Origin: Mesorhizobium sp.
Lineage (GTDB): Bacteria > Pseudomonadota > Alphaproteobacteria > Rhizobiales > Rhizobiaceae
Assembly (NCBI GenBank): GCA_004020875.1
Contig: SAPZ01000005.1
Location: forward strand, 1 to 64,000
Direction of reading: 5' to 3'
DNA length: 64,000 nt
Shown: in pieces, positions 18,495 to 28,756 of the stretch
How positions within the stretch are numbered: the stretch's first letter is position 1
How the letters are laid out: each line of letters opens with the position of its first letter
Translations under genes and position numbers: made by a program
The notes under the pieces: model-generated
What the model saw: only the letters and a program-made list of their open reading frames with translations
Databases searched by the model: none
Told to the model about the DNA's origin: nothing

Positions 18495-19286
18495 TCAAAT
18501 TAGAAAGACCACCTGGCGGCGATATCTGCCAAGCAGCAGCAACGCCATCGCCCACATGAGTATGGCCGCGACCCCGGTAAAGGCGAATGCGTTGCTCGGA
18601 AATTTACCCATGAGTATCGGGATACGCGCAATGTCCAGAAAGTAAGTGAACGGGTTCCAGAGATATGCGAATGTTTGTATGGTGCCCTGCCCATTATAGA
18701 CCCAAAAGACGGGCGTGAAGAACATCCCGACGCGCATCAGATTGCCGACGATGAATTCGCTGTCCGGGAAGAATGCGCCAATAAATGCAAACACCGTAAT
18801 GAGGGCTGGTGTGGTCAACAGGATCAAAAGCAATCCCGCAAGCGACCATAGCCACGCAGGCGTCAGCGGCGGCCCGCTGATCAGCAAAATCATGACGCAA
18901 CCGGCAACCGCATAGCCGGCGCGAATCGCGGACTGCACCGTCAGTCGCATCACATAGACAAATAACGGCAGCGTCGTGCCTTCGATGAAGCTCTCTTCGC
19001 GCTTGAAGAGCGGCACGCTGAGAGAGATGACCTCCATGAGGTAGAACCACACCATGAGGCCGATGGCAACGTAAGCGGCATAGCCTGCCGCATCCTTGCC
19101 CGCCGGCTGGAACACGAACACAAAAGTACCCGCAAAAGCGAGATAATTGACCAGCAGCCAGAGCGGTCCAAGCGTGGTGCGCCGGTGCTGGTCGCCGATA
19201 TCCTCATGGGCGAGGGCAATCCATACCCGTCGCAGCCTCATCGCCCCGAAAATGTCATCAAGGGCGCTGTTCAGTGCCGAAATCAT
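18495..19286 (-). CDS. polysaccharide ABC exporter permease (Wzm/KpsM-like)
   Basis: A 263-residue ABC-2 type permease partnering the adjacent ATPase. It has an amphipathic N terminus (the 'HEDIGDQHRRTTLGPLW' motif of O-antigen/capsule permeases) and about six membrane helices. ATG 19286 (MISALNS) fits family N termini; an upstream in-frame extension of 21 residues is polar and unlikely. It is divergent from the CapD-type gene, with a 390-bp control region between. It exports O-polysaccharide or capsule. Confidence 0.9.
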   Translation of the reverse strand: MISALNSALDDIFGAMRLRRVWIALAHEDIGDQHRRTTLGPLWLLVNYLAFAGTFVFVFQPAGKDAAGYAAYVAIGLMVWFYLMEVISLSVPLFKREESFIEGTTLPLFVYVMRLTVQSAIRAGYAVAGCVMILLISGPPLTPAWLWSLAGLLLILLTTPALITVFAFIGAFFPDSEFIVGNLMRVGMFFTPVFWVYNGQGTIQTFAYLWNPFTYFLDIARIPILMGKFPSNAFAFTGVAAILMWAMALLLLGRYRRQVVFLI

Positions 19287-19676
19287 CGCCGTGGTGCCAC
19301 AATTATTGTTCTGTTGATTCGTTTTAATGCCCACACGACCGCCAAGCACCCTTTCATAGCCATTGCGACAGCCTTATGGCAACGCCGTGCGGCTTAATGA
19401 AGCCGGATCGTCATTCGGTGATATGTATTAGCAGATCTGCTTGATACTGCGGCAGCTTCCTGAAGCGATTAACAGTCTGAGCTGTTGTTGCTTCAAGTCA
19501 GATCATCGATAGGATCCCGTATACGCAAAAAACCGCTGGCTCTCCTCCCGACTCCGCGCTAATGCGGTAACCGGGTGACGGGGTAGGGACTTGCAATTCG
19601 GAGTGGTGGCGGACGATAGTTGGTCCGGCGCGGTTCTGGTATGCATGTCCTCACGCCTGGAGTTTAGTGCCGCCCA
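19287..19676. other. divergent control region
   Basis: 390 bp between the leftward exporter genes and the rightward CapD-type gene. It is less GC-rich than the flanking genes and should hold both promoters. I saw only short imperfect dyads (for example AACAG/CTGTT around 19471-19486) and no gene. Confidence 0.5.
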
Positions 19677-21707
19677 ATGACCGCATACGTAGAAGCCGTA
19701 TCGGAACTCCGACCGAGGATGCGGCAGGCCATCATCATGATCCAGGACCTCGTCATGGTCCTGGTGGCGGTGGCTCTCAGTCTCATCCTTTCGCAGTCGC
19801 GGCTTTCTTTCGACGCGTTCTCCTTCGCCGGGCTCGCCTGCTGGTCGCTCATCGTGCTCGCCGCCCATCTGTTGTTTCGCACCAGCGGCCTCTACAACAC
19901 CGTCTGGCGCTTTGCGTCCACGCCCGACTTCTTCAACATCCTCAAGGGCTGCGGCAGCCTCACGGTGGTCCTTTACCTGGCCTCGCTTGCCTTCCGCTTC
20001 TTCCATCCGGTCGCCGGCCTCAACGAACGCCAGTTCATCGTCTTTTTCCTGGTCTCCTTCACCATCATTTCGGCGCCCAGGCTTTACTACCGCTTTCTCC
20101 GCGACGGCGCGTCCTGGCGCATCCTGCGCCGCGCTCCGGGCGACGGGCCGGTCAAGCAGGCGCTGTTCATCGGCCGGCTGAGCGAGGCGGACGTGATCGT
20201 GCGCTTCACCCGCACGGCGATGCCGGCCGAATACGCCATAGCCGGCATCATGGCGACGGAGATGGACGCGCCGCTCGGCACGAAGATCCAGGGCGTTCCG
20301 GTCGTGGCGCTCAGGCCGCGCCTGCTCGAGGTGCTGGAGGACTATGTCAAGGGCACGGAAAACCTCGATCTCCTGATCTTCGGCAATGGCGCCGAGCGCG
20401 ACATCGAGGACTATGCCGAGTTGGTGCGCGTCGCCCGTCACAGCGGCATCGCCGTCGTCCAGTTCTCCGGCCTGTCGGAGCTGGGGCAGGGCGGCAGGCT
20501 GGTTCTCGATACCGTCGAGATGGAAACCATCATGCGTCGTTCGGCGGTTGCCACCGACACGACGCGCATCGGCGCCTTCGTCGCCGGCAAGCGGGTGATG
20601 GTCACCGGCGGCGCCGGCTCCATTGGCCGCGTGCTTGTCAAGCGGGCGCTGGAGCTTGGCGCCGAGGCGGTGCTGGTGGCCGACAATTCCGAATTCGGCA
20701 TTTTCCAGCTCGATCAGCTGATCGCCGACAAGGACCGCGAGCGGCTGACCAGCCGCATCGTCGACGTCACCGACCGGCCTCACATGATGCGTCTCGTCAG
20801 CGAGTTCAAACCCGCGATCCTCTTTCATGCCGCGGCACTGAAGCACGTGCCGCTTCTGGAGGAGAACTGGGAAGCAGCGATCGAGACGAATGTCTTTGGC
20901 ACGCTCGCCTGTGCCGAGATCGCCGCCGAATGCGGGGTGCCGCAGTTCCTGCTGATCTCCAGCGACAAGGCCGTCGATCCGACTTCGGTGCTCGGCGTCA
21001 CCAAGCGCGCGGCCGAGCAGATCGTCTCATCGCTGCATGAAACCCATGCCACGCCATCGCGCTTGCATGCCGCCGCGGCGAACGGTCATCGGGCCGTCGC
21101 CTCGAGCGTGCATCGCTCCGGCACCAAGTTCATTGCCGTGCGCTTCGGCAATGTCTTCGGCTCCAATGGCTCGGTGGCGACCATCTTCCAGGCGCAGATC
21201 GAGGCCGGCGGGCCGGTCACCATCACCGACCGGCGCATGACCCGCTATTTCATGACCGTGGCCGAGGCGGTCGATCTGGTCATCATGTCGGCCGCCGATG
21301 CCGAGCGGCGCCAGGGGAAGGACGACTACGCCATCTACATGCTCGACATGGGCAAGCCCGTGCCGATCCTCGAAGTCGCCGAGACGATGATCCGCATGGC
21401 TGGCAAAAGCCCTTACACCGACATTCCAATCCGCTTCACCGGCATCAGGCCCGGCGAGAAGCTGCACGAGACGCTGCATGGCGAGAATGAAGAGGTGGTC
21501 AAGCTCGACATCGCCAAGATCTTCGGGCTGAGGAGCGACGTCGTGCAATGGCGAAGGATCGAGGCCGCGCTGCCGGCGCTCCTGGCCGCGACGCACGATC
21601 ACGACAAGGCCGCGGCGCTTGACGTCCTGGCCGGGTTCTACCAGGCCGAGGATGACCTCGTCGCGCGCGGACAGGCGGCGCCGAAAACGGCCGTTCAGAT
21701 CGGTTAG
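19677..21707 (+). CDS. CapD/FlaA1-type nucleotide-sugar dehydratase/epimerase, membrane form
   Basis: A 676-residue protein with four N-terminal membrane helices (within about 15-140), a CoA-binding-like middle domain, and a C-terminal SDR domain with VTGGAGSIGR (about 307-316), SSDKAVDPTS and GVTKRAAE. Family members (WbpM, PglF, CapD) are UDP-GlcNAc 4,6-dehydratases that start synthesis of 6-deoxy-amino sugars such as QuiNAc or FucNAc. An insertion of roughly 25 residues (near 455-480) precedes 'FIAVRFGNVFGSNGS'. The ATG has a weak ribosome site. It leads a rightward group with the GT2 and initiating transferase. Confidence 0.9.
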   Translation: MTAYVEAVSELRPRMRQAIIMIQDLVMVLVAVALSLILSQSRLSFDAFSFAGLACWSLIVLAAHLLFRTSGLYNTVWRFASTPDFFNILKGCGSLTVVLYLASLAFRFFHPVAGLNERQFIVFFLVSFTIISAPRLYYRFLRDGASWRILRRAPGDGPVKQALFIGRLSEADVIVRFTRTAMPAEYAIAGIMATEMDAPLGTKIQGVPVVALRPRLLEVLEDYVKGTENLDLLIFGNGAERDIEDYAELVRVARHSGIAVVQFSGLSELGQGGRLVLDTVEMETIMRRSAVATDTTRIGAFVAGKRVMVTGGAGSIGRVLVKRALELGAEAVLVADNSEFGIFQLDQLIADKDRERLTSRIVDVTDRPHMMRLVSEFKPAILFHAAALKHVPLLEENWEAAIETNVFGTLACAEIAAECGVPQFLLISSDKAVDPTSVLGVTKRAAEQIVSSLHETHATPSRLHAAAANGHRAVASSVHRSGTKFIAVRFGNVFGSNGSVATIFQAQIEAGGPVTITDRRMTRYFMTVAEAVDLVIMSAADAERRQGKDDYAIYMLDMGKPVPILEVAETMIRMAGKSPYTDIPIRFTGIRPGEKLHETLHGENEEVVKLDIAKIFGLRSDVVQWRRIEAALPALLAATHDHDKAAALDVLAGFYQAEDDLVARGQAAPKTAVQIG

Positions 21708-21773
21708 AGCAGTGCCGCCCGCCCGAAATCGGCAGTTGAAGCCTGTTCGAATGCGCCCGCGGGCTCAGCGACC

Positions 21774-22706
21774 GTGACCGCAAAAGATCAGCGCGTGGCC
21801 GTTCTCATGGCCACGAAGGATGGCGCGGCATTCATCGGGGAGCAATTGGAATCCCTTTTCGCGCAGTCCTGGCCCACGGTCGATCTGCGGGTTTCCGACG
21901 ACGGCTCGACGGACGCCACGGTCGCAATCGTCGAGGCTTGGCGGTCCCGCTGGAACAAGGGCTCCGTTACGCTGGTGGATGGCCCGCGAAAGGGTTTCGC
22001 CGCCAATTTCCGCTCGATGATCATCGATCCCCGCATCGATGCCGATTACTATGCCTTTTGCGACCAGGACGATGTCTGGGAGCCGGATCGGCTGGAGAGC
22101 GCCATCCGCTGGATGGAGGGAGAGGATAGCTACATGCCGCTCCTGTTCTGCTCGCGCACGGCGACCATTTCGGAGACCGGTGTCCCGGCCGGCCATTCGC
22201 CGCTGTTTCGCCGCCCACCGTCTTTCCGCAACGCGCTGGTGCAAAGCATCGCTGGTGGCAACACCATGCTTTTCAACCGCAAGGCGCGCGACCTCCTGGT
22301 GAAAGCATCGGTCAGGACCGAATTCGTCAGCCATGACTGGTGGGCCTATCTCATCGTCACCGCAGCAGGCGGCAAGGTCCGCTACGAGCCGCGGCCGCTG
22401 GTCAGATACCGGCAGCACGCGGCAAACCTCGTTGGCGCCAATGTTTCGTGGAAGGCAAGGTTTTCAAGGCTCGGACGGCTGTTTCAAGGCCAGTTCGCCA
22501 CTTGGACCGACAGCAATCTCAGGGGCCTTGCCGTCAACCGCGACCTCATCGCGCGCGATGCCGCACTCTGCCTTCGCCTGTTCATCAGGGCGCGCAAGGG
22601 CAGCACCTCCAGGCGCTTCAGCCTGCTGCGCAAAAGCGGCGTCTACCGGCAGACATTGATGGGCACGCTCGGGCTCTACCTCGCTTTCCTTTCGCACAGG
22701 ATCTGA
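21774..22706 (+). CDS. family 2 glycosyltransferase
   Basis: A 310-residue GT-A-fold transferase similar to WchA/RfbF-like rhamnosyl or glucosyl transferases. It begins VAVLMATKDGAAFIGEQLESL, has DDGSTD, then the CDQDDVW metal-binding block, and 'HDWWAYL' near the acceptor side. GTG start at 21774. The 3-bp gap to the next gene shows they are co-transcribed. It probably adds a sugar, possibly rhamnose, to the lipid-linked repeat; donor and linkage are unknown. Confidence 0.88.
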   Translation: MTAKDQRVAVLMATKDGAAFIGEQLESLFAQSWPTVDLRVSDDGSTDATVAIVEAWRSRWNKGSVTLVDGPRKGFAANFRSMIIDPRIDADYYAFCDQDDVWEPDRLESAIRWMEGEDSYMPLLFCSRTATISETGVPAGHSPLFRRPPSFRNALVQSIAGGNTMLFNRKARDLLVKASVRTEFVSHDWWAYLIVTAAGGKVRYEPRPLVRYRQHAANLVGANVSWKARFSRLGRLFQGQFATWTDSNLRGLAVNRDLIARDAALCLRLFIRARKGSTSRRFSLLRKSGVYRQTLMGTLGLYLAFLSHRI

Positions 22707-22709
22707 ACC

Positions 22710-23246
22710 GTGACGGCAAAGCGGGCCTTTGATCTGGCTATTGGGGCGGTGATGCTTGCGGCGACGTCGCCGATCGTGCTGGTCGCGATGCTGGCGATCC
22801 GGGCGACGTCGCCAGGCCCCGCCATCTTCTCGCAAATCCGCGTCGGGCGGGACGGTGCGCTCTTTTCCTGCCGCAAGCTGCGCACGATGCGTCGCGACAC
22901 CCCCTCCTTGCCTACCCATGAGGCGCCGGCCAATTCGGTCACTGTGGTGGGCAAGGTGTTGCGCGCAACTAAGATCGACGAGTTGCCGCAGCTCTGGAAC
23001 GTGCTCAGGGGCGAGATGAGCCTCGTGGGACCGCGTCCGTGCCTGCCGACGCAGACGGAACTGATCGAACGGCGCAAGCGACTGGGTGTGCTTGCCGCGC
23101 CGCCGGGCATAACCGGTTTGGCGCAGATCAAGGGGATCGACATGTCGGATCCGAGAAGCTGCGCCGAGACCGACGCGGCTTACGTCCGGGCGGCCTCTAT
23201 CGGCCTGGACCTCAGGATATTGCTGGGCACGTTCTACCGCTCATAA
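22710..23246 (+). CDS. initiating phosphoglycosyltransferase (PglC/WcaJ-like)
   Basis: A 178-residue monotopic sugar-1-phosphate transferase. One N-terminal membrane segment (about 8-32) precedes the catalytic domain with KLRTMRRD, the Asp-Glu dyad in KIDELPQLWN, and SLVGPRP. It moves a sugar phosphate, probably from a UDP-6-deoxy-HexNAc made by the upstream dehydratase, to undecaprenyl phosphate, starting a repeat unit at the inner membrane. It starts with GTG and its 3' end overlaps the convergent SDR gene by 13 bp. Confidence 0.9.
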   Translation: MTAKRAFDLAIGAVMLAATSPIVLVAMLAIRATSPGPAIFSQIRVGRDGALFSCRKLRTMRRDTPSLPTHEAPANSVTVVGKVLRATKIDELPQLWNVLRGEMSLVGPRPCLPTQTELIERRKRLGVLAAPPGITGLAQIKGIDMSDPRSCAETDAAYVRAASIGLDLRILLGTFYRS

Positions 23247-24184
23247 GGATTGCTCCCACCAGCCTGCCGCGCCAGATCTTCGAGCCGGCCGAGCGTGTCG
23301 GTCTCCGGCATCCAGCCTTCCGAAGCCAGCAGCGACGGATCGCAGATCTGCGTGGCCACCAAAGTTTGCCACGACGCCTGTCGGCCACTGAGCGTCGCCA
23401 GCAGCCGGAACGGCCAGGCCGAGATCGGCAGAAGCCGGGCCGGCCGGCCGTATCCGCGCCGGAACGCCCCGATGATTTGAGACAGCGCTACCGGCGAGGC
23501 ATCGGCCAGCACATAGGTCGGGCGCGGCAGCATCGGACGGGCCAGGAGATGCGTCACGGCGCCAGCCACCGCGTCACGGGAGACGAGCGAACGAACCGCG
23601 GTCAAGGCGGCTGCAGGCAGCGGCAGGCCGGTCGCGGCGAGACGCATCAGCCCGCGCAGATTTCCCTTCATGCCTTCGCCATAGATCGGCGGCAGCCGCA
23701 GCGCCGTCGCGCCGACGTGTTCGGCGGTTTCAAAAAACTCCAGCATTGCGATTTCGCCTTCCCGCTTGGAGCGACCGTAGGCGCATTGCGGGGCAGGGGG
23801 CGTGGCCTCGTCGATCGTGCCGCTGAAATCGGCCCCGACGACGGCGCGGATCGAGGAGAGGTAGATGAACCGCCCTTCGGCGCGCTTGGCGGCCGCCTGG
23901 GCGAGCCGTCCTGTCAGTGTCGCGTTGACGGCCCGCAAGTCGGCCTCGCCGGCGCCGCGATCATTGTTGAGCGCCGCGCAGTGGACGACATGCGTCACAT
24001 CCCGCATCACCGCGAGAAAGGCTTCTTCCGGCGCATCGGCATCAGGCAAAACGACGGCATCATCCGTGCCCGCTAGGCGTTGCGGCAGGCGGGTGGCGAT
24101 TCGCAAGTCATACCCCGCCTCGCGCAACCGGCTGGCGATCCGTTGCCCAACGAAGCCTGTCGCGCCGGTGACCAGGACCTTCAT
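23234..24184 (-). CDS. NAD-dependent sugar epimerase/reductase (SDR)
   Basis: A 316-residue extended SDR: TGATGFVG at residues 6-13, YLSSIRA and an intact YGRSK catalytic pair. It resembles WbpV/WbjF-type 4-keto reductases that finish UDP-QuiNAc/FucNAc after a CapD-type dehydratase, which would fit the neighbouring genes, but the exact stereochemistry cannot be read. The start overlaps the stop of the upstream polymerase/ligase gene by 4 bp, so the two form a leftward operon. Confidence 0.85.
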   Translation of the reverse strand: MKVLVTGATGFVGQRIASRLREAGYDLRIATRLPQRLAGTDDAVVLPDADAPEEAFLAVMRDVTHVVHCAALNNDRGAGEADLRAVNATLTGRLAQAAAKRAEGRFIYLSSIRAVVGADFSGTIDEATPPAPQCAYGRSKREGEIAMLEFFETAEHVGATALRLPPIYGEGMKGNLRGLMRLAATGLPLPAAALTAVRSLVSRDAVAGAVTHLLARPMLPRPTYVLADASPVALSQIIGAFRRGYGRPARLLPISAWPFRLLATLSGRQASWQTLVATQICDPSLLASEGWMPETDTLGRLEDLARQAGGSNPYER

Positions 24185-25650
24185 GATTGCGGGCTGGCGC
24201 CCGGGGACATGGCAGGCGCGCTTTTCCCGATCGGCGCCACCGTCCGCCCGGATGCAAGGTAGGTTCCCGAAATCAGGAACACCATCAGTGTTGCGTCAAG
24301 GATATCGTGGCCGATGAGGATGCCTGTCATGCCGGCGACGAGATAGGTAATGACTGCGACAAGGATCACCGTAGCGCCGAATCGCTCCACCGGATCGGCG
24401 CTGAGACGCAGCGTGCTTGCCGCATTCCAGGCCGCAACAATGAAGATCGACGCAAGGGCCAGCGCTCCGACGAGTCCAGCCTGGACCAGTGCCGTCAGGA
24501 AGCCATTGTGGAAATGGCTGAGGGTCTCTTGCAGGCCGAATTGATCCTGAAGACCCTGCTTCATCAGCGCCCGGCTGGCCGCGATGCCATGGCCGAAAAT
24601 GGGCATCTCGCGAAACGCCTGAAAGCCGATCTCCCACATTGCAACGCGCAGGCCGAGCGCCGTCGAATGGTCGCCATTGGCGTTCAGCGCATCCCAGTCG
24701 CTGACCAGGAAGTCGGTTCGATCCAGGATGACGCGAGAGCCGATGGCTGCGATCACAATGGCGGCCACCAGGCCGATCATCAGGAAGCGCGTCACGCTGG
24801 CGCCGGCGAACCGGCGGCGATTGATGAGAAGGACGACAATGCCCGCAATCGGCACGGCCACCCAGATCATGCGCGACCCCGAATAGACGATCGCCACGGC
24901 TCCGGCGATCGCCGCCAGGACCAGCAGCTTCCAGCGCGTCTCGATGCCCGACAGGGCGCCGGCAAGACATAGCATGACCGCGAGGCAGGTGACGGTTGCA
25001 AAGACGATCGCGTTTCCGGCGCCGCCCTCGGCCCTCGTGCCCAGCCAGTGATACTGGACGATGGCGATCGCCAATGCGCCGAAGCAGGCCGCGGCGCTTG
25101 CCAGGATGGCGATGCGCGCCAGCGTGGTCTTCTCGGTGATGCTCCAGGTCGAGTAGGAAATGGGGAAGAGCAGGAAGGTGATCAGCGGCAGGAAGAGCCG
25201 CAGATCGGCTGACAGTGTGCCATTGACGATCGAAGCAAGCACCATGGCCGAGCAATAGGCGTAGATCGCCACTGTCAAGGCGAGCATCGGCCGGTCAGTG
25301 TTGAAGCGGCGCCGCTTCGCAGCCAGCAGCATTACCGACCACACACCGCCGGCATTGAAGGCGATGCTGACCAGCGAGCCGAGGACCGGCGGTGAAAAAA
25401 AGCAGATGATCGAAAAATAGAAATTGATCTGTGCGGGCGTGAGGTGGCGCCGGAGCGTTGTAAACGGGTTCAAATGCTTGCTTCGCAATTTCCAGGTTGC
25501 GCCCGGATCCGTGATGCCAGCTTTTGGCTGGACCGACTCCGTTTGCCGCGCCTTGCCCGTTCCCCGAGCCCGTATAGCCGCTGGCGCCGTTCCGCGATAG
25601 GCCGGTTGATGACGTTCCGACAGAAATCCTTGGTTCGGAACGGCTGACAT
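24181..25650 (-). CDS. O-antigen polymerase/ligase family membrane protein (Wzy/WaaL-like)
   Basis: A 489-residue protein with about 10-12 membrane helices and the Wzy_C signature region: 'GSRMIWVAVPIAGIVVLL', then a periplasmic loop with 'GHGIAASRALM ... LSHFHNGFLTALVQAGL', whose conserved His lies in FHNGFL. Such proteins polymerise repeat units or ligate O-antigen to lipid A-core. With an ABC exporter nearby a ligase role is more natural, though polymerase is possible. About 70 polar residues precede the first helix, so the true start may be downstream. Confidence 0.82.
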   Translation of the reverse strand: MSAVPNQGFLSERHQPAYRGTAPAAIRARGTGKARQTESVQPKAGITDPGATWKLRSKHLNPFTTLRRHLTPAQINFYFSIICFFSPPVLGSLVSIAFNAGGVWSVMLLAAKRRRFNTDRPMLALTVAIYAYCSAMVLASIVNGTLSADLRLFLPLITFLLFPISYSTWSITEKTTLARIAILASAAACFGALAIAIVQYHWLGTRAEGGAGNAIVFATVTCLAVMLCLAGALSGIETRWKLLVLAAIAGAVAIVYSGSRMIWVAVPIAGIVVLLINRRRFAGASVTRFLMIGLVAAIVIAAIGSRVILDRTDFLVSDWDALNANGDHSTALGLRVAMWEIGFQAFREMPIFGHGIAASRALMKQGLQDQFGLQETLSHFHNGFLTALVQAGLVGALALASIFIVAAWNAASTLRLSADPVERFGATVILVAVITYLVAGMTGILIGHDILDATLMVFLISGTYLASGRTVAPIGKSAPAMSPGASPQS

Positions 25651-25910
25651 CTTCGGAACTTACGGTCCCTTCACCCTTCCGCGTTTCGAGCGCCCTGGCA
25701 GGATTTTCCGCTTTCCCGGACTCGCTTGGAAAATTCGTTCCCTAATCATCGTGCCTCCAGCGCGTCCTGCATTGTTATGAACAGCGCCGATCTGTTAGAA
25801 CGCCCGCACGAAACAGTTTGTCCAAGTGAAATTTGCGCCCGGGCGGCATGGGAATTGCGCCCGCAATGCAAGATTTCCGCTCGACGGCACGAGAGAACGC
25901 TCGACAGTCC

Positions 25911-26816
25911 ATGAATATCGCGCTCACGCATTTGCAGCGGCTTGAGGCCGAATCCATCCACATCTTCCGTGAGGTCGCGGCTTCCTTCTCCAGGCCGGTG
26001 ATGCTCTATTCGGTCGGCAAGGATTCCTCGGTGCTGATGCATCTGGCGATGAAGGCCTTCTATCCCGCCAAGCCGCCTTTCCCGTTCCTGCATGTCGACA
26101 CCACCTGGAAGTTCCGCGAGATGATCGCCTTTCGCGACCAGATGGCGCAAAAGCTCGGCTTCGACCTCTTGGTGCATGTCAATGAGGATGGCGTGCGCGA
26201 GGGCATCAATCCTTTCGATCACGGCTCCAACACTCACACCCATGTGATGAAGACGGTGGCTCTGCGCCAGGCGCTCGACAAATACGGCTTCGACGCGGCG
26301 TTCGGCGGCGCCCGCCGCGATGAGGAGAAGTCGCGCGCCAAGGAGCGCATCTTTTCCTTCCGCAATGCCCAGCATTCCTGGGACCCGAAGAACCAGCGGC
26401 CGGAAATGTGGAAGATCTTCAACACCCGCATCGCGCCTGGCGAATCGATCCGCGTCTTTCCGCTGTCCAACTGGACCGAACTCGACATCTGGCAATACAT
26501 CCTGCAGGAGAACATCCCGATCGTGCCGCTCTATTTCGCCAAGGAGCGGCCGGTGGTCGAGCGCGACGGCATGCTGATCATGAAGGACGACGACCGCATG
26601 CAGTTGCGCCCCGGCGAGACCATCGAGAACCGGCTGGTGCGCTTCCGCACGCTCGGCTGCTACCCGCTGACCGGCGCCATCCAATCGGAAGCCGATACGC
26701 TGGAGGCGATCGTTGGCGAGATGCTCACCGCCCGTACCTCCGAGCGCCAGGGCCGCCTCATCGACCGGGACGAGGCGGGCTCGATGGAAAAGAAGAAGCG
26801 CGAGGGTTATTTCTGA
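25911..26816 (+). CDS. cysD: sulfate adenylyltransferase subunit 2
   Basis: A 301-residue PP-loop ATP pyrophosphatase subunit that forms APS from ATP and sulfate with CysN. The SVGKDSSV loop is at residues 34-41. ATG 25911 matches the usual family N terminus [12 protein letters not shown]; upstream in-frame codons are excess. It is followed 2 bp later by the cysN/cysC fusion. Closely related nodP supplies sulfate for Nod factors, but no nod genes are seen here. Housekeeping assimilation or glycan sulfation are both possible roles. Confidence 0.94.
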   Translation: MNIALTHLQRLEAESIHIFREVAASFSRPVMLYSVGKDSSVLMHLAMKAFYPAKPPFPFLHVDTTWKFREMIAFRDQMAQKLGFDLLVHVNEDGVREGINPFDHGSNTHTHVMKTVALRQALDKYGFDAAFGGARRDEEKSRAKERIFSFRNAQHSWDPKNQRPEMWKIFNTRIAPGESIRVFPLSNWTELDIWQYILQENIPIVPLYFAKERPVVERDGMLIMKDDDRMQLRPGETIENRLVRFRTLGCYPLTGAIQSEADTLEAIVGEMLTARTSERQGRLIDRDEAGSMEKKKREGYF

Positions 26817-26818
26817 TA

Positions 26819-28756
26819 ATGCGCCACATCATGGCCAAGAGCCTCGCCCCGACCGATTCCATCCGCGACTACATGGCCGCGCAGGAAAAGAAGTCGCTGC
26901 TGCGCTTCCTCACCTGCGGCTCCGTCGATGACGGCAAGTCGACGCTCATCGGCCGCCTGCTCTCCGACACCAAGCAGATCTTCGAGGACCAGCTTGCCGC
27001 ACTCGAGAGGGATTCGCGCAAGCACGGCACCACCGGCGACGACATCGACTTTGCGCTGCTGGTCGATGGGCTTGAGGCGGAGCGCGAGCAGGGCATTACC
27101 ATCGACGTTGCCTACCGCTTCTTCGCCACGCCAAAGCGCAAGTTCATCGTCGCGGACACGCCCGGCCATGAGCAATACACGCGCAACATGGCGACCGGCG
27201 CCTCGACCGCGGATCTAGCCATCGTGCTGATCGACGCTCGCCAGGGGGTCCTGCGCCAGACCCGGCGCCATTCGATCATCGCCTCGCTGCTCGGCATCCG
27301 TCACATCGTGCTGGCGGTCAACAAGATCGACCTTATCGGCTTCGACAAGGCTACGTTCGACCGGATCGTCGCCGACTATGGCGAGTTCGCGCGAGAACTC
27401 GGCTTCGTCAGCGTCGTGCCGATCCCGATGTCGGCGCGTTTCGGCGACAATGTCACCAGCCGCTCGGAGCGCACGCCCTGGTATTCCGGACCGTCGCTGA
27501 TCGAGCATCTCGAAACCGTGTCGGTCGACGAGGCCGCGGTCGAGCTGCCATTCCGCTTCCCCGTGCAATATGTGAACCGTCCGAACCTCGATTTTCGCGG
27601 CTTCGCCGGCACCATCGCCTCGGGTACGGTTTCGCAGGGCGAGGAGGTCGTCGTCGCCAAGTCCGGCAAGGCCTCCCGGGTCAAGCGCATCGTCGCGCAA
27701 GGCGGCGACCTCGAGCAGGCGATCGCTGGCCAGGCGATCACGCTCGTCCTCGAGGATGAGGTCGAGGTGTCGCGCGGCAACATGCTGGTGTCGCCGGCCG
27801 CGCGCCCGCAGGTCGCCGACCAGTTCGCCGCCAACATCGTCTGGTTCGACGAGCAGGCTCTGCTGCCTGGCCGCTCTTATATACTGCGTACCGAAACCGA
27901 CCAGGTGAGCGCCACCGTCACCGACCTCAAATACCGGGTCAACGTCAACGATTTCGCGCATGAGGCGGCGAAGTCGCTCGACATCAACGAGGTCGGCGTC
28001 TGCAACCTGTCGACGCGGGCGCCGATTGCTTTCGATCCGTTTGTCGAGAACCGCACCACCGGCGCGTTCATCCTGATCGACCGCATCACCAACGCCACCG
28101 TCGGCGCCGGCATGATCCTGCATTCGCTGCGCCGTGCCGAAAACATTCACTGGCAGTCGCTCGATGTCGGCAAGCGCGGCCGCTCCGACCTGAAGAACCA
28201 GCGCCCGGCAGTGTTCTGGTTCACCGGGCTCTCCGGCTCCGGCAAGTCGACCATCGCCAACCTTTTCGAGAAGAAGCTGTTCGCCTCCGGCCGCCACACC
28301 TACATCCTCGACGGCGACAATGTCCGTCACGGGCTGAACCGCGATCTCGGCTTCACCGACGCCGACCGCGTCGAAAACATCCGCCGCGTCGCCGAAGTGG
28401 CCAAGCTGATGGCCGATGCCGGGCTGATCGTCATCGTCTCCTTCATCTCGCCATTCAGCGCCGAGCGGCGGATGGCGCGCGAGCTGATGGCCGAGGGCGA
28501 GTTCGTCGAGGTGTTCGTCGACACCCCCTTCGAGGAATGCGCGCGCCGTGATCCGAAGGGGCTCTATGCGCGTGCCTTGAACGGCGAGATCAAGAACTTC
28601 ACCGGTGTCGATTCTCCCTATGAGGCGCCGGAGAATCCGGAGATTCACCTCAAGACGCTCGGCAGGAGCCCGCAGGAGATGGCGGAAGCCCTCGAACACT
28701 GGCTGATAGAGCGTGACATTGCCGAAGAGCAGTACGACAATGGCGGCGGTATCTGA
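26819..28756 (+). CDS. cysN: sulfate adenylyltransferase subunit 1 / APS kinase fusion
   Basis: A 645-residue bifunctional enzyme. The N-terminal EF-Tu-like GTPase has GSVDDGKST (residues 34-42), DTPGHEQY and NKID; the C-terminal APS kinase has GLSGSGKST near 470-478 and '[10 protein letters not shown]'. Together with CysD it turns sulfate into PAPS. ATG 26819 is 2 bp after the cysD stop; ATG 26831 is an alternative. The fusion (cysNC, nodQ-like) is normal in rhizobia. The pathway product PAPS is the donor for the sulfotransferase encoded at 14513. Confidence 0.94.
   Translation: MRHIMAKSLAPTDSIRDYMAAQEKKSLLRFLTCGSVDDGKSTLIGRLLSDTKQIFEDQLAALERDSRKHGTTGDDIDFALLVDGLEAEREQGITIDVAYRFFATPKRKFIVADTPGHEQYTRNMATGASTADLAIVLIDARQGVLRQTRRHSIIASLLGIRHIVLAVNKIDLIGFDKATFDRIVADYGEFARELGFVSVVPIPMSARFGDNVTSRSERTPWYSGPSLIEHLETVSVDEAAVELPFRFPVQYVNRPNLDFRGFAGTIASGTVSQGEEVVVAKSGKASRVKRIVAQGGDLEQAIAGQAITLVLEDEVEVSRGNMLVSPAARPQVADQFAANIVWFDEQALLPGRSYILRTETDQVSATVTDLKYRVNVNDFAHEAAKSLDINEVGVCNLSTRAPIAFDPFVENRTTGAFILIDRITNATVGAGMILHSLRRAENIHWQSLDVGKRGRSDLKNQRPAVFWFTGLSGSGKSTIANLFEKKLFASGRHTYILDGDNVRHGLNRDLGFTDADRVENIRRVAEVAKLMADAGLIVIVSFISPFSAERRMARELMAEGEFVEVFVDTPFEECARRDPKGLYARALNGEIKNFTGVDSPYEAPENPEIHLKTLGRSPQEMAEALEHWLIERDIAEEQYDNGGGI

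Noticed and set aside
25911..28756. nodPQ (Nod-factor sulfation) rather than cysDN
   Set aside because: No nod box, nodH or other nod genes are visible, and cysQ in the same operon fits general PAPS metabolism; sequence alone cannot separate the two.
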